Assembly: GCA_963780135.1 (NCBI GenBank)
Contig: CAWAAR010000003.1
Span: 2,418,001 to 2,482,000, forward strand
DNA from: Clostridium_AM sp963780135
Lineage (GTDB): Bacteria > Bacillota > Clostridia > Clostridiales > Clostridiaceae
DNA: 64,000 nucleotides
Direction of reading: 5' to 3'
Under the pieces are notes generated by a model, which saw only the letters and a program-made list of their open reading frames with translations, was not told where the DNA came from and ran no database searches. Of the stretch, positions 34,712 to 43,862 are shown one piece after another (position 1 is the stretch's first letter; each line of letters opens with the position of its first letter). A program made the translations under genes and the position numbers.

Positions 34712-35334
34712 CAAATGAATCTATTGCAAAACCTGTTTATCAAAAAATAGCTATTGATATTGCTAGTAGAGTAGCAGCTGGAGATTTCGCGCAAGGGGAC
34801 AAATTGTATGGCAGATCAGTTCTTGCTAGCCAGTATAATGTATCGCCAGAAACTATACGAAGAGCTGTAATACTTCTAAGCGATATGGATATAGTAGAAG
34901 TAACAAGAGGTAGTGGGATTTTTATAAAATCTATAGATAATTCTTTTAAATTTATTGATAAATTTAAAGATATAGATTCTATGAATTCATTAAGAAAAGA
35001 AGTCATTGATTTGTTAGAAGAAAAAAAAGAAATGGAAAAAAAGATAGAAGATGTTATAGTTGAATTGGTGGATTATTCCAATAGGTTTAAAAACAGCAGT
35101 CCTTTTATACCTTTAGAACTTGAAATACATGAAAACTTTAAATTTTTAGGCAAAACTATAGGTGAGTCTAAATTTTGGCAAAATACTGGTGCAACTATAG
35201 TTGGAATAAAACATAAAGAAAAGTTGATACTTTCACCAGGTCCGTATGCAGTATTTAATGAGAAGGATATACTAATGATGGTAGGGGATGAAAATACCTA
35301 TTATAGAGCTAAAAAATTTCTTTATGAAGAATAA
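34708..35334 (+). CDS. GntR-family regulator with TrkA-C (RCK) domain
   Basis: A 208-residue repressor-type protein: N-terminal GntR winged helix (AKPVYQKIAIDIASRVAAGD; YNVSPETIRRAVILLSD), a coiled-coil linker (95-125) and a C-terminal TrkA-C domain (about 130-205), the type that binds small ligands such as c-di-AMP in other proteins. It sits upstream of the OpuC genes, whose promoter has a 14-bp palindrome, so it probably controls osmoprotectant uptake. The start codon has no direct Shine-Dalgarno; see the leader ORF. Confidence 0.87.
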   Translation: MTNESIAKPVYQKIAIDIASRVAAGDFAQGDKLYGRSVLASQYNVSPETIRRAVILLSDMDIVEVTRGSGIFIKSIDNSFKFIDKFKDIDSMNSLRKEVIDLLEEKKEMEKKIEDVIVELVDYSNRFKNSSPFIPLELEIHENFKFLGKTIGESKFWQNTGATIVGIKHKEKLILSPGPYAVFNEKDILMMVGDENTYYRAKKFLYEE

Positions 35335-35335
35335 G

Positions 35336-35378
35336 AAAAGCATTTTAAACAAGAAAATTGTTTAAAATGCTTTTTTTT
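35336..35378 (+). terminator. rho-independent terminator after the GntR gene
   Basis: AAAAGCATTTTAAACAA (35336-35352) pairs with TTGTTTAAAATGCTTTT (35358 onward), with a T8 tail. Confidence 0.9.
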
Positions 35379-35403
35379 ATAATTTCTAATAAAAAAAGCA
35401 ATA

Positions 35404-35446
35404 TTTACAAAGTAACAACTTAGTGTTATATTTAAGTTGTTACTTT
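35404..35446 (+). promoter_or_regulatory. opuC promoter covered by a 14-bp perfect palindrome
   Basis: TTTACA (35404-35409), 16 nt, TTATAT (35426-35431). AAAGTAACAACTTA (35409-35422) and its perfect inverse TAAGTTGTTACTTT (35433-35446) flank a 10-nt spacer that includes the -10 box. Best read as the operator of the GntR/TrkA-C regulator. Confidence 0.65.
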
Positions 35447-35491
35447 AAATTTAAAACACCATAGGAAAAAAGATAATCTAAATATGAAAGG

Positions 35492-36631
35492 ATGATGAGT
35501 TTGATAGAATTCAAAAATGTAAACAAAATTATAAATGGAAAAAAAATATTAAATGATATAAATATCACTATAGAAAAAGGGGAACTAGTTGTTTTTATTG
35601 GACCTAGCGGCTGTGGAAAAACTACCACACTAAAAATGATTAATAAATTGCTAACTCCGTCTTCTGGTCAAATTTTAATTGACGGTGATAAAATTGGAGA
35701 TAAAAACACTATAAAACTTAGAAGAAACATGGGCTACGTTATACAACAGGCAGGACTTCTTCCTCATTTAACTATAGGTGACAATATTGGACTAATACCA
35801 TCTATAGAAAAAATGCCCAAGAAAAAAATAAATGATAAAGTTGTTGAGCTATTAAATCTAGTAGGACTAGATTCAGAAGATTTTATAAATAAATACCCTA
35901 ATGAATTAAGTGGAGGTCAGCAGCAAAGAGTGGGAGTTGCAAGGGCTCTTGTAATGGACCCTGAGATAATACTTATGGACGAGCCTTTTAGTGCATTAGA
36001 CCCTATAACAAAAAATCAACTTCAAGATGAGATATTTAATATACAACAAAATTTCAAGAAAACTATAATATTTGTAACTCATGATATGGATGAGGCACTA
36101 AAATTAGGGGATAAAATTTGTATTATGGAAGATGGCTGTGTGGTTCAATTTGATACTCCAGAGGAAATATTAAAAAATCCTAGTAATGACTTTGTACGGG
36201 ATTTTGTAGGTAAAAACAGAATATGGAGTCAGCCTGAATTAATTAAGGCAAAAGATATTATGATAGAAATGCCTGTAAAATCAGTTGCAGAGCGAACAGT
36301 ACTTCAAGCAATTGAAATAATGAAGTCTAATCATGTAGATAGCTTACTTGTTGTAGATAAATCTAATACTTTATGTGGACTTGTTACATTAAGACATATT
36401 AGATCAAGTACAGATAAAAGTAAAAAGATTAAAGATATAATGGAGACGCAACTTATAACAGTAAATAAAGAAGATTCTATAATAAATATATTAGAAACTG
36501 TAAAGAAAGAGGATATAAGCTTTATTCCAGTAGTAGATGAAAATTCAAAGTTAGCAGGGCTTATTACTAGAAGTAGCCTTTTATCTATATTGAGCAATCA
36601 ATTTATAGATATGGAGGTAGATGTCAAATGA
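35492..36631 (+). CDS. opuCA: glycine betaine/carnitine/choline ABC transporter ATPase with CBS domains
   Basis: ATPase of an OpuC-type osmoprotectant importer, 379 residues. Walker A GPSGCGKTT (about 36), signature LSGGQQQR (about 143), Walker B IILMDEPFSALD, then two CBS domains (about 255-375) that sense ionic strength or nucleotides such as c-di-AMP in relatives. The start is ATG 35492 or the better-spaced TTG 35501 after AAAGG. Its stop overlaps the fused permease gene by 4 nt. Confidence 0.92.
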   Translation: MMSLIEFKNVNKIINGKKILNDINITIEKGELVVFIGPSGCGKTTTLKMINKLLTPSSGQILIDGDKIGDKNTIKLRRNMGYVIQQAGLLPHLTIGDNIGLIPSIEKMPKKKINDKVVELLNLVGLDSEDFINKYPNELSGGQQQRVGVARALVMDPEIILMDEPFSALDPITKNQLQDEIFNIQQNFKKTIIFVTHDMDEALKLGDKICIMEDGCVVQFDTPEEILKNPSNDFVRDFVGKNRIWSQPELIKAKDIMIEMPVKSVAERTVLQAIEIMKSNHVDSLLVVDKSNTLCGLVTLRHIRSSTDKSKKIKDIMETQLITVNKEDSIINILETVKKEDISFIPVVDENSKLAGLITRSSLLSILSNQFIDMEVDVK

Positions 36632-38208
36632 GTGGTTTAAATTCTTTTGTAAGTTTTGTAATAGATAGAAGGGCTCAAATATGGGATTTATTTATTCAGC
36701 ATATTGAGCTGACCATACTTTCAGTATTGCTGGCTATTATAATTGCTGTACCACTTGGAATAATTATAGTAAGGTATAGGAAGTTTTCAGGCCCCGTTAT
36801 TGGGTTTGCAAATATAGTTCAATCTATACCAAGCTTAGCCTTGTTAGGATTTTTAATCCCTATACTTGGTATCGGTAGCAAGCCTGCAATTATTATGGTA
36901 GTTATGTATTCTCTTCTGCCTATTGTAAAAAGCACATTTACAGGACTAACTAATATAAATCCTTCACTTATTGAAGCTGCTGATGGTATGGGACTTACCC
37001 AAACTCAAGTTTTGTTAAAAGTCCGTTTCCCACTAGCGATGCCAATTATAATGGCAGGCGTTAGAATATCTTCAGTTACAGCAGTAGGACTTATGACCAT
37101 AGCCGCTTTTATAGGCGCTGGAGGACTAGGATATTTAGTTTTTTCTGGTGTTTCAACAGTTAATAATAATATGATTCTAGCTGGAGCCATTCCTGCTTGT
37201 TTTCTTGCTATTTTTTTAGATTTCATTCTAGGTAAGGTAGAAAACATAGTAATCCCTAAAGGAATAAGAGTTTCTAATAATAATGACATAAAGAAAACTA
37301 ACACATTTTTTAATAGCAAAAAATATAAAATTGCAGCATTGGCATTAGTTGTTATAATCATTGTATCCGCAGCAGTTGCAACTTTTGGTAAAACTAAAAA
37401 AACAATAGTTGTAGGTTCTAAAAACTTTAATGAACAATTAGTACTTGGAAATATGGTAGCCTCTTTAATAGAAAATAAGACGAAGTATAAAGTTGAAAGA
37501 AAGTTAAATTTAGGAGGAACTGCTGTAGTATTTAATGCTATGAAATCAAAAGATATAGATTTATATGTAGAATATACTGGGACATGCCTTGTAAATATAC
37601 TAAAAAAAGATTCCATAAGTGATTCAACTAAAGTTTATAATCAAGTGAAAAATGATTTTTCAAAAGATTATGGTATGGAGGTAATGAAACCATTAGGATT
37701 TAATAACACTTATGTAATAGCAGTAAAACAAGAGCTTGCTAAAAAAAATAATTTAAATACTATTTCTGACTTAGCAAAAATAAGTCCTGATTTAAATGCC
37801 GGACTTACTATGGAATTCGCAAATAGACCAGATGGTTATCCTGGACTTCAAAAATTATATGATCTAAATTTTAAAAGTGTAAAAGGTGTAGATGGTGGAC
37901 TTAGATATTCTGCACTCCAAAATAATGAAACGCAGATTTTGGATGCATTTTCTACAGATGGATTACTTAAGAAATTTGATCTTAAGCTTTTAAAAGATGA
38001 TAAGAATTTTTTTCCACCGTATTACGCAGTACCTGTAGTGAGAGCAGAAACATTGAAGAAGTATCCTGAAATAAAAGATGTATTACTAATCCTAGAGGGA
38101 AAAGTTACCGATGAAGACATGAGAGCTTTAAATTATAAAGTAGATAATGGTGAGGAACCTAGAAAAGTTGCAGAAGATTTTTTAAGATCTAAAAAATTGA
38201 TCAAGTGA
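36628..38208 (+). CDS. opuCBC: OpuC-type permease fused to substrate-binding domain, copy 1
   Basis: A 526-residue fusion. Residues 1-215 are a BPD-type permease with the EAA-like loop EAADGMGLTQTQVLLKVRFPLA. After another membrane helix (about 235-255) residues 262-526 form an OpuAC-type betaine-binding domain (VVGSKNFNEQLVLGNM; VEYTGT; DAFSTDGLL; PPYYAVPVVR). Fusing the receptor tethers it to the channel. It overlaps opuCA (ATGA). A paralogous copy follows 230 bp later. Confidence 0.92.
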   Translation: MSGLNSFVSFVIDRRAQIWDLFIQHIELTILSVLLAIIIAVPLGIIIVRYRKFSGPVIGFANIVQSIPSLALLGFLIPILGIGSKPAIIMVVMYSLLPIVKSTFTGLTNINPSLIEAADGMGLTQTQVLLKVRFPLAMPIIMAGVRISSVTAVGLMTIAAFIGAGGLGYLVFSGVSTVNNNMILAGAIPACFLAIFLDFILGKVENIVIPKGIRVSNNNDIKKTNTFFNSKKYKIAALALVVIIIVSAAVATFGKTKKTIVVGSKNFNEQLVLGNMVASLIENKTKYKVERKLNLGGTAVVFNAMKSKDIDLYVEYTGTCLVNILKKDSISDSTKVYNQVKNDFSKDYGMEVMKPLGFNNTYVIAVKQELAKKNNLNTISDLAKISPDLNAGLTMEFANRPDGYPGLQKLYDLNFKSVKGVDGGLRYSALQNNETQILDAFSTDGLLKKFDLKLLKDDKNFFPPYYAVPVVRAETLKKYPEIKDVLLILEGKVTDEDMRALNYKVDNGEEPRKVAEDFLRSKKLIK

Positions 38209-38438
38209 TTCTTAGGTTCAGATGGAATATTCTTGTAAGTATAGGTAAATTACTGACTGGCACCAGAAAATATGCCTGTCAAATGCTATTTAATCATTTA
38301 AATCATCGTAATCTTAACATTAGAAGAGTTTATCCAGGTGCAGAGTACAGTATAAGAACTCTAACTGACTAAAGTCAAAGAGTTCTAATTTTTTATCTAT
38401 ATTAAGTAATCAATTTGCAGATGTGGAGGCATGTATTA
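38209..38438. other. spacer with opuCA-tail duplicate, open fragment and terminator
   Basis: 38390-38436 repeats the 3' end of opuCA (TTATCTATATTAAGTAATCA, then a GCAGATGTGGAGG stretch), so the duplication unit was opuCA end plus opuCBC. A 45-codon open frame (38235-38372, with VYPGAEYSIRTLTD near its end) looks like the tail of an unrelated lost gene. A hairpin AAGAACTCT/AGAGTTCT with an ATTTTTTAT tail (38354-38396) may terminate. Confidence 0.6.
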
Positions 38439-40022
38439 ATGAGTAATTTAAATTCTTTTATAGATTTTGTAACAAGTAGAAGGACTGAAGTACTAACTTT
38501 GTTTATGCAGCATATTCAATTAGCTATAGCTGCAGTTTTAATAGCTGTGTTAATTGGTGTACCACTGGGACTATTTATAGTTAGGTTTAGAAAATTCTCA
38601 GGCATAGTTATTGGTTTCACAAATTTAGTTCAATCTATACCAAGTTTAGCTCTTTTAGGATTTTTAATACCTGTACTTGGTATCGGAAGCAAGCCAGCAA
38701 TTATTATGGTAGTTATGTATTCACTTCTACCTATTGTAAAAAGTACATTTACAGGACTAACTAACATAAATCCTTCACTAATTGAGGCGGCTGAAGGTAT
38801 GGGACTTACTAAAATTCAAGTTTTGTTAAAAGTTCGATTTCCACTAGCTATGCCTATTATAATGTCAGGTATTAGAATATCTTCAGTTACAGCAGTGGGA
38901 CTTATGACTATAGCTGCCTTTATAGGCGCTGGAGGACTTGGATATTTAGTCTTTTCGGGTGTTCAAACTGTTAATACCAACATGATATTAGCTGGTGCTA
39001 TTCCTGCTTGTTTTCTTGCTATTTTTTTAGATTATATTATTGGAAAAGTAGAAAATGTAGTTATTCCCCAGGGAATAAAATCATCCTCTGTAAATACTAA
39101 TACTAGAAGAGGCAGATTACTGTTTAATGTAAGAAAACATAAAAAAGCATTTTCAGCAGTAATTCTTATAGTTATTTGTACTGCAATTTTTATGAGTTAT
39201 GGTAAAAATGAGAAGACAATAGTAGTAGGGTCTAAAAATTACAATGAACAACTAATATTAGGAAATATGGTTGCTTCTTTAATAGAAAATAAAACAAGTT
39301 ATAAAGTTCAGCGAAAAATGAATTTAGGTGGATCTGGTGTAGTATTTAATTCTATAAAATCAGGGGATATAGACATGTATGTAGAGTACACAGGTGTGGC
39401 TCTTGTAAATATAATGAAAAAAAAGTCTATAAGTGATCCTGATGAAGTTTATAATATAGTTAAAGATGGTTTTAAAAAGGATTATAATGTAGAATGGTTA
39501 AAACCATTAGGTTTTAATAATACTTATGCATTATCAATGAAACAAGATCTTGCAAATAAATATAATATAAATACTATTTCCGATTTAGCAAAAGTAAGCA
39601 GCAATTTTGAGTTAGGATGCACTATGGAATTCGAAAATAGAATGGATGGTTACCTGGGATTACAAAAACTGTATAATTTAAATTTTAAAAACATAAAAGG
39701 TATAGATGGTGGACTTAGATATACTGCACTGGAGAACAATGAAACTCAAGTTACAGATGCATTTTCCACAGATGGCTTGGTACAAAAATTTAATCTAAGA
39801 CTTCTAAAAGATGATAAAAAATTATTTCCACCTTATTACGCAGTTCCTGTAGTAAGGGAAGATACATTGAAAAAGTATCCTGAAATAAAGCCTGTTCTAC
39901 TAAGTTTGGCGGGGAAAATTACTGCTGAAGATATGCAAAAACTAAATTATAGAGTAGATAAAGGTGAAGACCCCAGAAAAGTAGCAGAAGATTTTCTGAG
40001 AATTAAAAATCTGATCAATTGA
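38439..40022 (+). CDS. OpuC-type permease/substrate-binding fusion, copy 2
   Basis: A 527-residue close paralogue of the preceding fusion: permease 1-215 (EAAEGMGLTKIQVLLKVRFP), linking helix, binding domain from about 262 (VVGSKNYNEQLILGNM; VEYTGVALVN; DAFSTDGLV; PPYYAVPVVR). Most differences are conservative, but VEYTGT becomes VEYTGV, so ligand preference might differ. It has no ATPase gene of its own and probably shares OpuCA. ATG 38439 is 9 nt after TGGAGG. Confidence 0.9.
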   Translation: MSNLNSFIDFVTSRRTEVLTLFMQHIQLAIAAVLIAVLIGVPLGLFIVRFRKFSGIVIGFTNLVQSIPSLALLGFLIPVLGIGSKPAIIMVVMYSLLPIVKSTFTGLTNINPSLIEAAEGMGLTKIQVLLKVRFPLAMPIIMSGIRISSVTAVGLMTIAAFIGAGGLGYLVFSGVQTVNTNMILAGAIPACFLAIFLDYIIGKVENVVIPQGIKSSSVNTNTRRGRLLFNVRKHKKAFSAVILIVICTAIFMSYGKNEKTIVVGSKNYNEQLILGNMVASLIENKTSYKVQRKMNLGGSGVVFNSIKSGDIDMYVEYTGVALVNIMKKKSISDPDEVYNIVKDGFKKDYNVEWLKPLGFNNTYALSMKQDLANKYNINTISDLAKVSSNFELGCTMEFENRMDGYLGLQKLYNLNFKNIKGIDGGLRYTALENNETQVTDAFSTDGLVQKFNLRLLKDDKKLFPPYYAVPVVREDTLKKYPEIKPVLLSLAGKITAEDMQKLNYRVDKGEDPRKVAEDFLRIKNLIN

Positions 40023-40039
40023 TTATTGGAGTCGAGGAA

Positions 40040-40230
40040 ACTATTAGCAATGTTGACAAGGTTATGCTTAGAGTTTTATAAAATTCATTACAGCCCTAGC
40101 TACTGTATGCGGTGACAAATTCTATATCCACTGGATTTATCCGGGAAGGAAGAGGCGGAAGAACCGTGAGTCAGGAGACCTGCCTATTTGCTATTTACTG
40201 CAATCTTTCGGAGGGAGAGAAAATGCATAA
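40040..40230 (+). ncRNA. cobalamin riboswitch (5' half degenerate)
   Basis: The 3' core is clear: ACAGCCCTAGCTACTGTATG, then ATCCACTGG, CCGGGAAGG, and GAGTCAGGAGACCTGCC (about 40170-40188). The usual 5' elements (AGGTGCC and AAAAGGGAA with GGTGAAA) are not well recognisable in 40040-40100. It precedes the cobalt-transport operon. A hairpin ATGCATAAAA/TTTTATGCAT (about 40223-40250) and a true terminator follow. Confidence 0.8.
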
Positions 40231-40333
40231 AAATTGTTATTTTATGCATATTACAATTTTTAAGTTTTAGGATTAAAAATTGATAGTAGATACATTTAAT
40301 ATAACAGTTTCTGTGTTTTTAAATTTGATTATT

Positions 40334-40367
40334 AGGAACTTCCAAAAGAAGTTCCTTTTATTTTTTT
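40334..40367 (+). terminator. terminator in the cbi leader
   Basis: AGGAACTT (40334-40341) pairs with AAGTTCCT (40349-40356), followed by TTTATTTTTTTATC. It is placed so the riboswitch can stop transcription before cbiM. Confidence 0.8.
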
Positions 40368-40524
40368 ATCTTTACAGAGTATTGGTTTTGCTGCACTTAA
40401 AATAGTTTATATATTTACATTGAAGTAAGTATAGTTTTTAACAAAGTAGTTGAAATAAATTTTACTTTTAAAAGCTGGTTTAGTACGATTATGAAAAATA
40501 TTTATAAGATAAGAGGGTGTAGGT

Positions 40525-41061
40525 ATGTCAAAAAAATATCAAATTTCTTTAGGGATTTTTATTGCATTATTATGCATTCCTAAGAATGTATTTGCAATGC
40601 ATATAATGGAAGGATTTCTTCCACCGAAATGGTGTATTGCCTGGGGGGTTATATGTATACCATTTCTTGTGGTCGGGTTATTTTCTATAAAGGAAAAAAT
40701 AAGATTAAATCGTAGAACAAAAATGCTAATAGCTATGGCAGTGGTGGGACCTATAGTATCATATTTCTTGTACAAGCTTTTGAAAAAATTCAATGTGTCA
40801 CAATCAATAGTAGTGTTTTCTGCTGCAATGATGGGAGATTTAATAACTTATGTTACAACTTCTATACAGCTGGGATTAGCATTTCCAGATGCCACGGGAG
40901 GAATTACAGCATCCATTATGAAATTTATGGAAATATTTGCTGTAACACAGCTTCCACTAGCAATAAGTGAAGGAATTTTAACAGTTATAGTTTTTAATCT
41001 TTTAAATAATTATAATAAAGATGAACTGATAGAATTAAATGTTATAGCAAAGGAGATATAA
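40525..41061 (+). CDS. cbiM: cobalt transporter S component CbiM with internal deletion
   Basis: Membrane S component of a Co2+ ECF transporter. A signal-like N-terminus ends before MHIMEGFLPPKWC, whose mature Met-His is part of the metal site. The C-terminal half (VGPIVSYFLYKLLKK onward) is normal. Between KMLIAM and VVGPIVSY about 60-65 residues of the family are absent, including the SxxxHPTGTG-type loop with another metal-binding His. At 178 residues it is short. The deletion is in frame, so a protein could be made but probably does not transport cobalt. Confidence 0.82.
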   Translation: MSKKYQISLGIFIALLCIPKNVFAMHIMEGFLPPKWCIAWGVICIPFLVVGLFSIKEKIRLNRRTKMLIAMAVVGPIVSYFLYKLLKKFNVSQSIVVFSAAMMGDLITYVTTSIQLGLAFPDATGGITASIMKFMEIFAVTQLPLAISEGILTVIVFNLLNNYNKDELIELNVIAKEI

Positions 41062-41066
41062 GAAGT

Positions 41067-41390
41067 ATGAACACACAAATAAAAGTAAAAAATAATAATT
41101 TCTTTAAAAAGAATATAATATTAGCTTTTCTTGTAGTAGCCATTGCTGTAATTCCTTTAATGTTCTTAAAACATGCTGAATTTACAGGTTCAGATGATCA
41201 GGCAGAAAAAGCAATTACACAAATTAAACCTAATTACAAACAGAGGGCTTCACCAATTTGGCAGTCACCAAGTGGAGAAATAGAAAGTCTTTTATTTGCA
41301 CTACAAGCTGCCATTGGTTCAGGGGTGGTATGCTATTATTTTGGATACATGAAAGGTAAGTCTAAAAATGTTGAAAGGGAAAAGAAATGA
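41067..41390 (+). CDS. cbiN: cobalt transporter accessory protein CbiN
   Basis: A 107-residue protein with two transmembrane helices (about 16-35 and 78-97). The loop contains AEFTGSDDQAEKAI and the family motif SPIWQSPSGEIESLLFALQA. Complete and intact, unlike its neighbours. It overlaps the following ORF by 4 nt (ATGA), the normal cbiN-cbiQ junction. Confidence 0.92.
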   Translation: MNTQIKVKNNNFFKKNIILAFLVVAIAVIPLMFLKHAEFTGSDDQAEKAITQIKPNYKQRASPIWQSPSGEIESLLFALQAAIGSGVVCYYFGYMKGKSKNVEREKK

Positions 41391-42094
41391 TTTCTATAGA
41401 TAAATTAGCATACATAGGGGTTTTAAAACCTAGTGAAGGAAATTTAGTGTATAAAGGAAATGTAGTAAAATATAATCAAAAAGCTTTGCTAGAACTAAGA
41501 AAAAACATAGGAATAGTATTCCAAGACCCAGAAAATCAACTCTTTTCAGCTAGTGTTTATCAAGAAGTTTCCTTTGGAGCAATGAATTTAAAGCTTGGTG
41601 AAACTGAAGTTAGAAGAAGAGTGGATGAAGCTTTGAAAAATATAGGTATGTATGAATATAGGGAAAAAGCTGTACATTTTTTAAGCTATGGCCAAAAGAA
41701 AAGGGTATCAATTGCAGACATACTTGTTATGAATCCTGAAATAATAGTATTTGATGAACCTACTTCAAGTCTTGACCCAGAACATTCTAAGCAAATTATT
41801 GATATATTTGATGATATTAATGAAAAAGGTATTACTGTAATACTTTCAACTCATGATGTAGAACTGGCCTATTCTTGGTCAGATTATATTTTTGTTATGA
41901 AGGGTGGAGAAATAGTTAGAGAAGGTACACCTTATGAGATATTTTCAGATGATAAGCTTATAAATGAATGTTATCTTCAAAAACCTTTAATTCTTGAAGT
42001 TTTTGAAAATCTTATTAAAAGTGGAACTTTAGAATCTAAAGAGGTTATACCTAGAAACAAAGAAGAACTTTTTGAAATAATAAATTCAAAATAA
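41387..42094 (+). pseudogene. cbiO: cbiQ-cbiO deletion fusion (CbiO without Walker A)
   Basis: The first residues, MISIDKLAY, are the start of CbiQ, the T component. From GVLKPSEG onward the protein is CbiO, the ATPase, with Q-loop VFQDPENQLF, signature LSYGQKKR, Walker B IIVFDEPTSSLD and STHD. Nearly all of cbiQ and the cbiO segment with Walker A (GxxGxGKS) are missing, joined in frame. The 235-residue product cannot bind ATP normally. Together with the cbiM deletion this implies a dead transporter, or assembly loss. Confidence 0.8.
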
Positions 42095-42329
42095 TTGAGT
42101 TTAGTGCTACACAAATTTTTAGGTAGAGTACACTTATGATATAATCCTCCTTATATAATGTAGTTGTAACATTTAATAGAAAACATCTTTATTTTCTAGC
42201 GAACATTAACAACTCACTTTTAAAAATCATTCTTATATTTTATTTAACCTGTCAGATAATTAATCACTTCATTTCATGCTTTCTATTAAGATACCTAACA
42301 GGAAACTTAACATTAAAATTAAATCATTG

Positions 42330-42563
42330 TATAATATCTCCTGAATAGAGGTTAGATGTATTCCTCCAGGGAATCTCGTAGAGATCATACCCGTAAATAA
42401 GCGTGTCATTCCATCAGTGAGATTTCTATGGTTTAGCTGGTTGGGTTTCCCGTAGGGTGTTACCTTAGGAATTACCCGTGTCACAAATAAGGTTATAGAC
42501 TCATTGATAGAAGTGGATACTCTGTTCTATCTCAAACTAACTAAAGTAAAGGAGATATTAATT
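42330..42563 (+). ncRNA. candidate IS110 bridge RNA region
   Basis: The non-coding left end of the IS, upstream of the transposase, is richer in G and C than its surroundings and has several possible stems, for example around CTCCAGGGAATCTCGTAGAG and GGTTTCCCGTAGGGTGTTACC (core TTTCCCGTAGGG). IS110 recombinases use a bridge RNA from this end to choose target and donor. Assignment is by position and composition only. Confidence 0.45.
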
Positions 42564-43862
42564 ATGTCTAAATTTTTTTACAGCCCAACAGTAGGTATTG
42601 ATGTTTCAGCAGACTTTTCTATAGTTGCTATTCTTACACCTAACGGTGATATTTACAGAAAGGCATTTAAGATTAATCATGATGTGGACGGCTTTAACCA
42701 CTTAGTTAAAGAAATAAAGAAAGTGGAAAAAGAGTTTAACATGAAAACTGGCATTTTCATGGAGTCCACTGGCGTGTACCACTTATCTCTTTTCCACTTT
42801 CTTAAAACCAACAACTTAGAGGCTTATGTTATTAATCCTCTAGTTACTAATTCTAACAAAAATAAAGACATAAGAAAAGTGAAAAATGATAAAAAGGACG
42901 CCTTAGCTATAGCTAAAATAGGTAAATTTGAAGACATAAAAGCTTACAGTTATTTTGATGTTTCTATATTTACCTTAAAATCTCTATGCCGTGATTATTA
43001 TAAACTTGTTGATACAAGATCAACATTTAAGAAAAAGTTATCTGCTGACTTACGTATAGTATTTCCAGGATACAACAATGTATTTTCTGATGTAACTGGA
43101 GTAACTTCAATTGCTATTCTTAAGTGTTATCAGACTCCTCATTCTATTCTTGATTCTTCTAAAGAAAATATTATAAAAATTCTTAAAGAGTCATCTAAAA
43201 AGAATTTGATTTGGTGTAACAACACTTACGATAAATTAATTAAAATGGCTTCTAATGCTGCATGCATTGGCATATCATCACTTGGATTGTCAATAAAAAT
43301 AACTATTAATATTGGAACTATTGAAAATTTTAATAAACAGATAGAGCTAATATTAAAAGAAATAGAAAACGTCTTACATGGCAATGATGTTTCTTCAAAG
43401 TTTAAACAAAATATCCTGTTATTAATGTCCATACCTGGAGTTGGTTTTATTTCTGCTATAACTATACTAACTGAAATAGGCGATTTTGAAAGTTTCTTAA
43501 AACCTAAACAGTTAGTTGCATACTTTGGCATAGATCCTTCTGTTAACGAATCTGGTAAATTTAAAAGTGATAAAGACAAAATATCCAAAAGAGGTACTCG
43601 CTTTGGTCGTAGAGCTTTATACGCAGTAGCTTTAGCTTCTATAAGAACTAAGCGTACTGGTGAAGCCAATAATAAAATCTTACTAGATTACTACAAAAAT
43701 AACCTAAACGGTAAAAAAAAGAAGGTAGCCTTAGTAGCTATTATGCATAAGCTTGTAAACTATATTTTTGCTGTCCTACGTAACCAAAAGGAATACGAGC
43801 AGCGTTTGCCAAAAATTCATCACAAAATGCATCTTGAAAATTCCAATAAACCAGCAGCCTAA
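42564..43862 (+). CDS. IS110-family transposase
   Basis: A 432-residue recombinase. The N-terminal RuvC-like DEDD domain has GIDVSADFSIVAI, MESTGVYH and KNDKKDALAIAKI. A coiled coil follows, then the C-terminal Tnp_20 domain with SIPGVGFISAITILTEIGDF and the GIDPSVNESGKFKS region carrying the catalytic Ser. Full length and apparently intact. ATG 42564 lies 9 nt after AAAGGAG; the longer frame upstream would invade the non-coding RNA end. Confidence 0.93.
   Translation: MSKFFYSPTVGIDVSADFSIVAILTPNGDIYRKAFKINHDVDGFNHLVKEIKKVEKEFNMKTGIFMESTGVYHLSLFHFLKTNNLEAYVINPLVTNSNKNKDIRKVKNDKKDALAIAKIGKFEDIKAYSYFDVSIFTLKSLCRDYYKLVDTRSTFKKKLSADLRIVFPGYNNVFSDVTGVTSIAILKCYQTPHSILDSSKENIIKILKESSKKNLIWCNNTYDKLIKMASNAACIGISSLGLSIKITINIGTIENFNKQIELILKEIENVLHGNDVSSKFKQNILLLMSIPGVGFISAITILTEIGDFESFLKPKQLVAYFGIDPSVNESGKFKSDKDKISKRGTRFGRRALYAVALASIRTKRTGEANNKILLDYYKNNLNGKKKKVALVAIMHKLVNYIFAVLRNQKEYEQRLPKIHHKMHLENSNKPAA

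Noticed and set aside
40040..40100. Full-length cobalamin aptamer
   Set aside because: The 3' half is unmistakable, but the 5' conserved blocks could not be aligned by eye, so the left border is left approximate.
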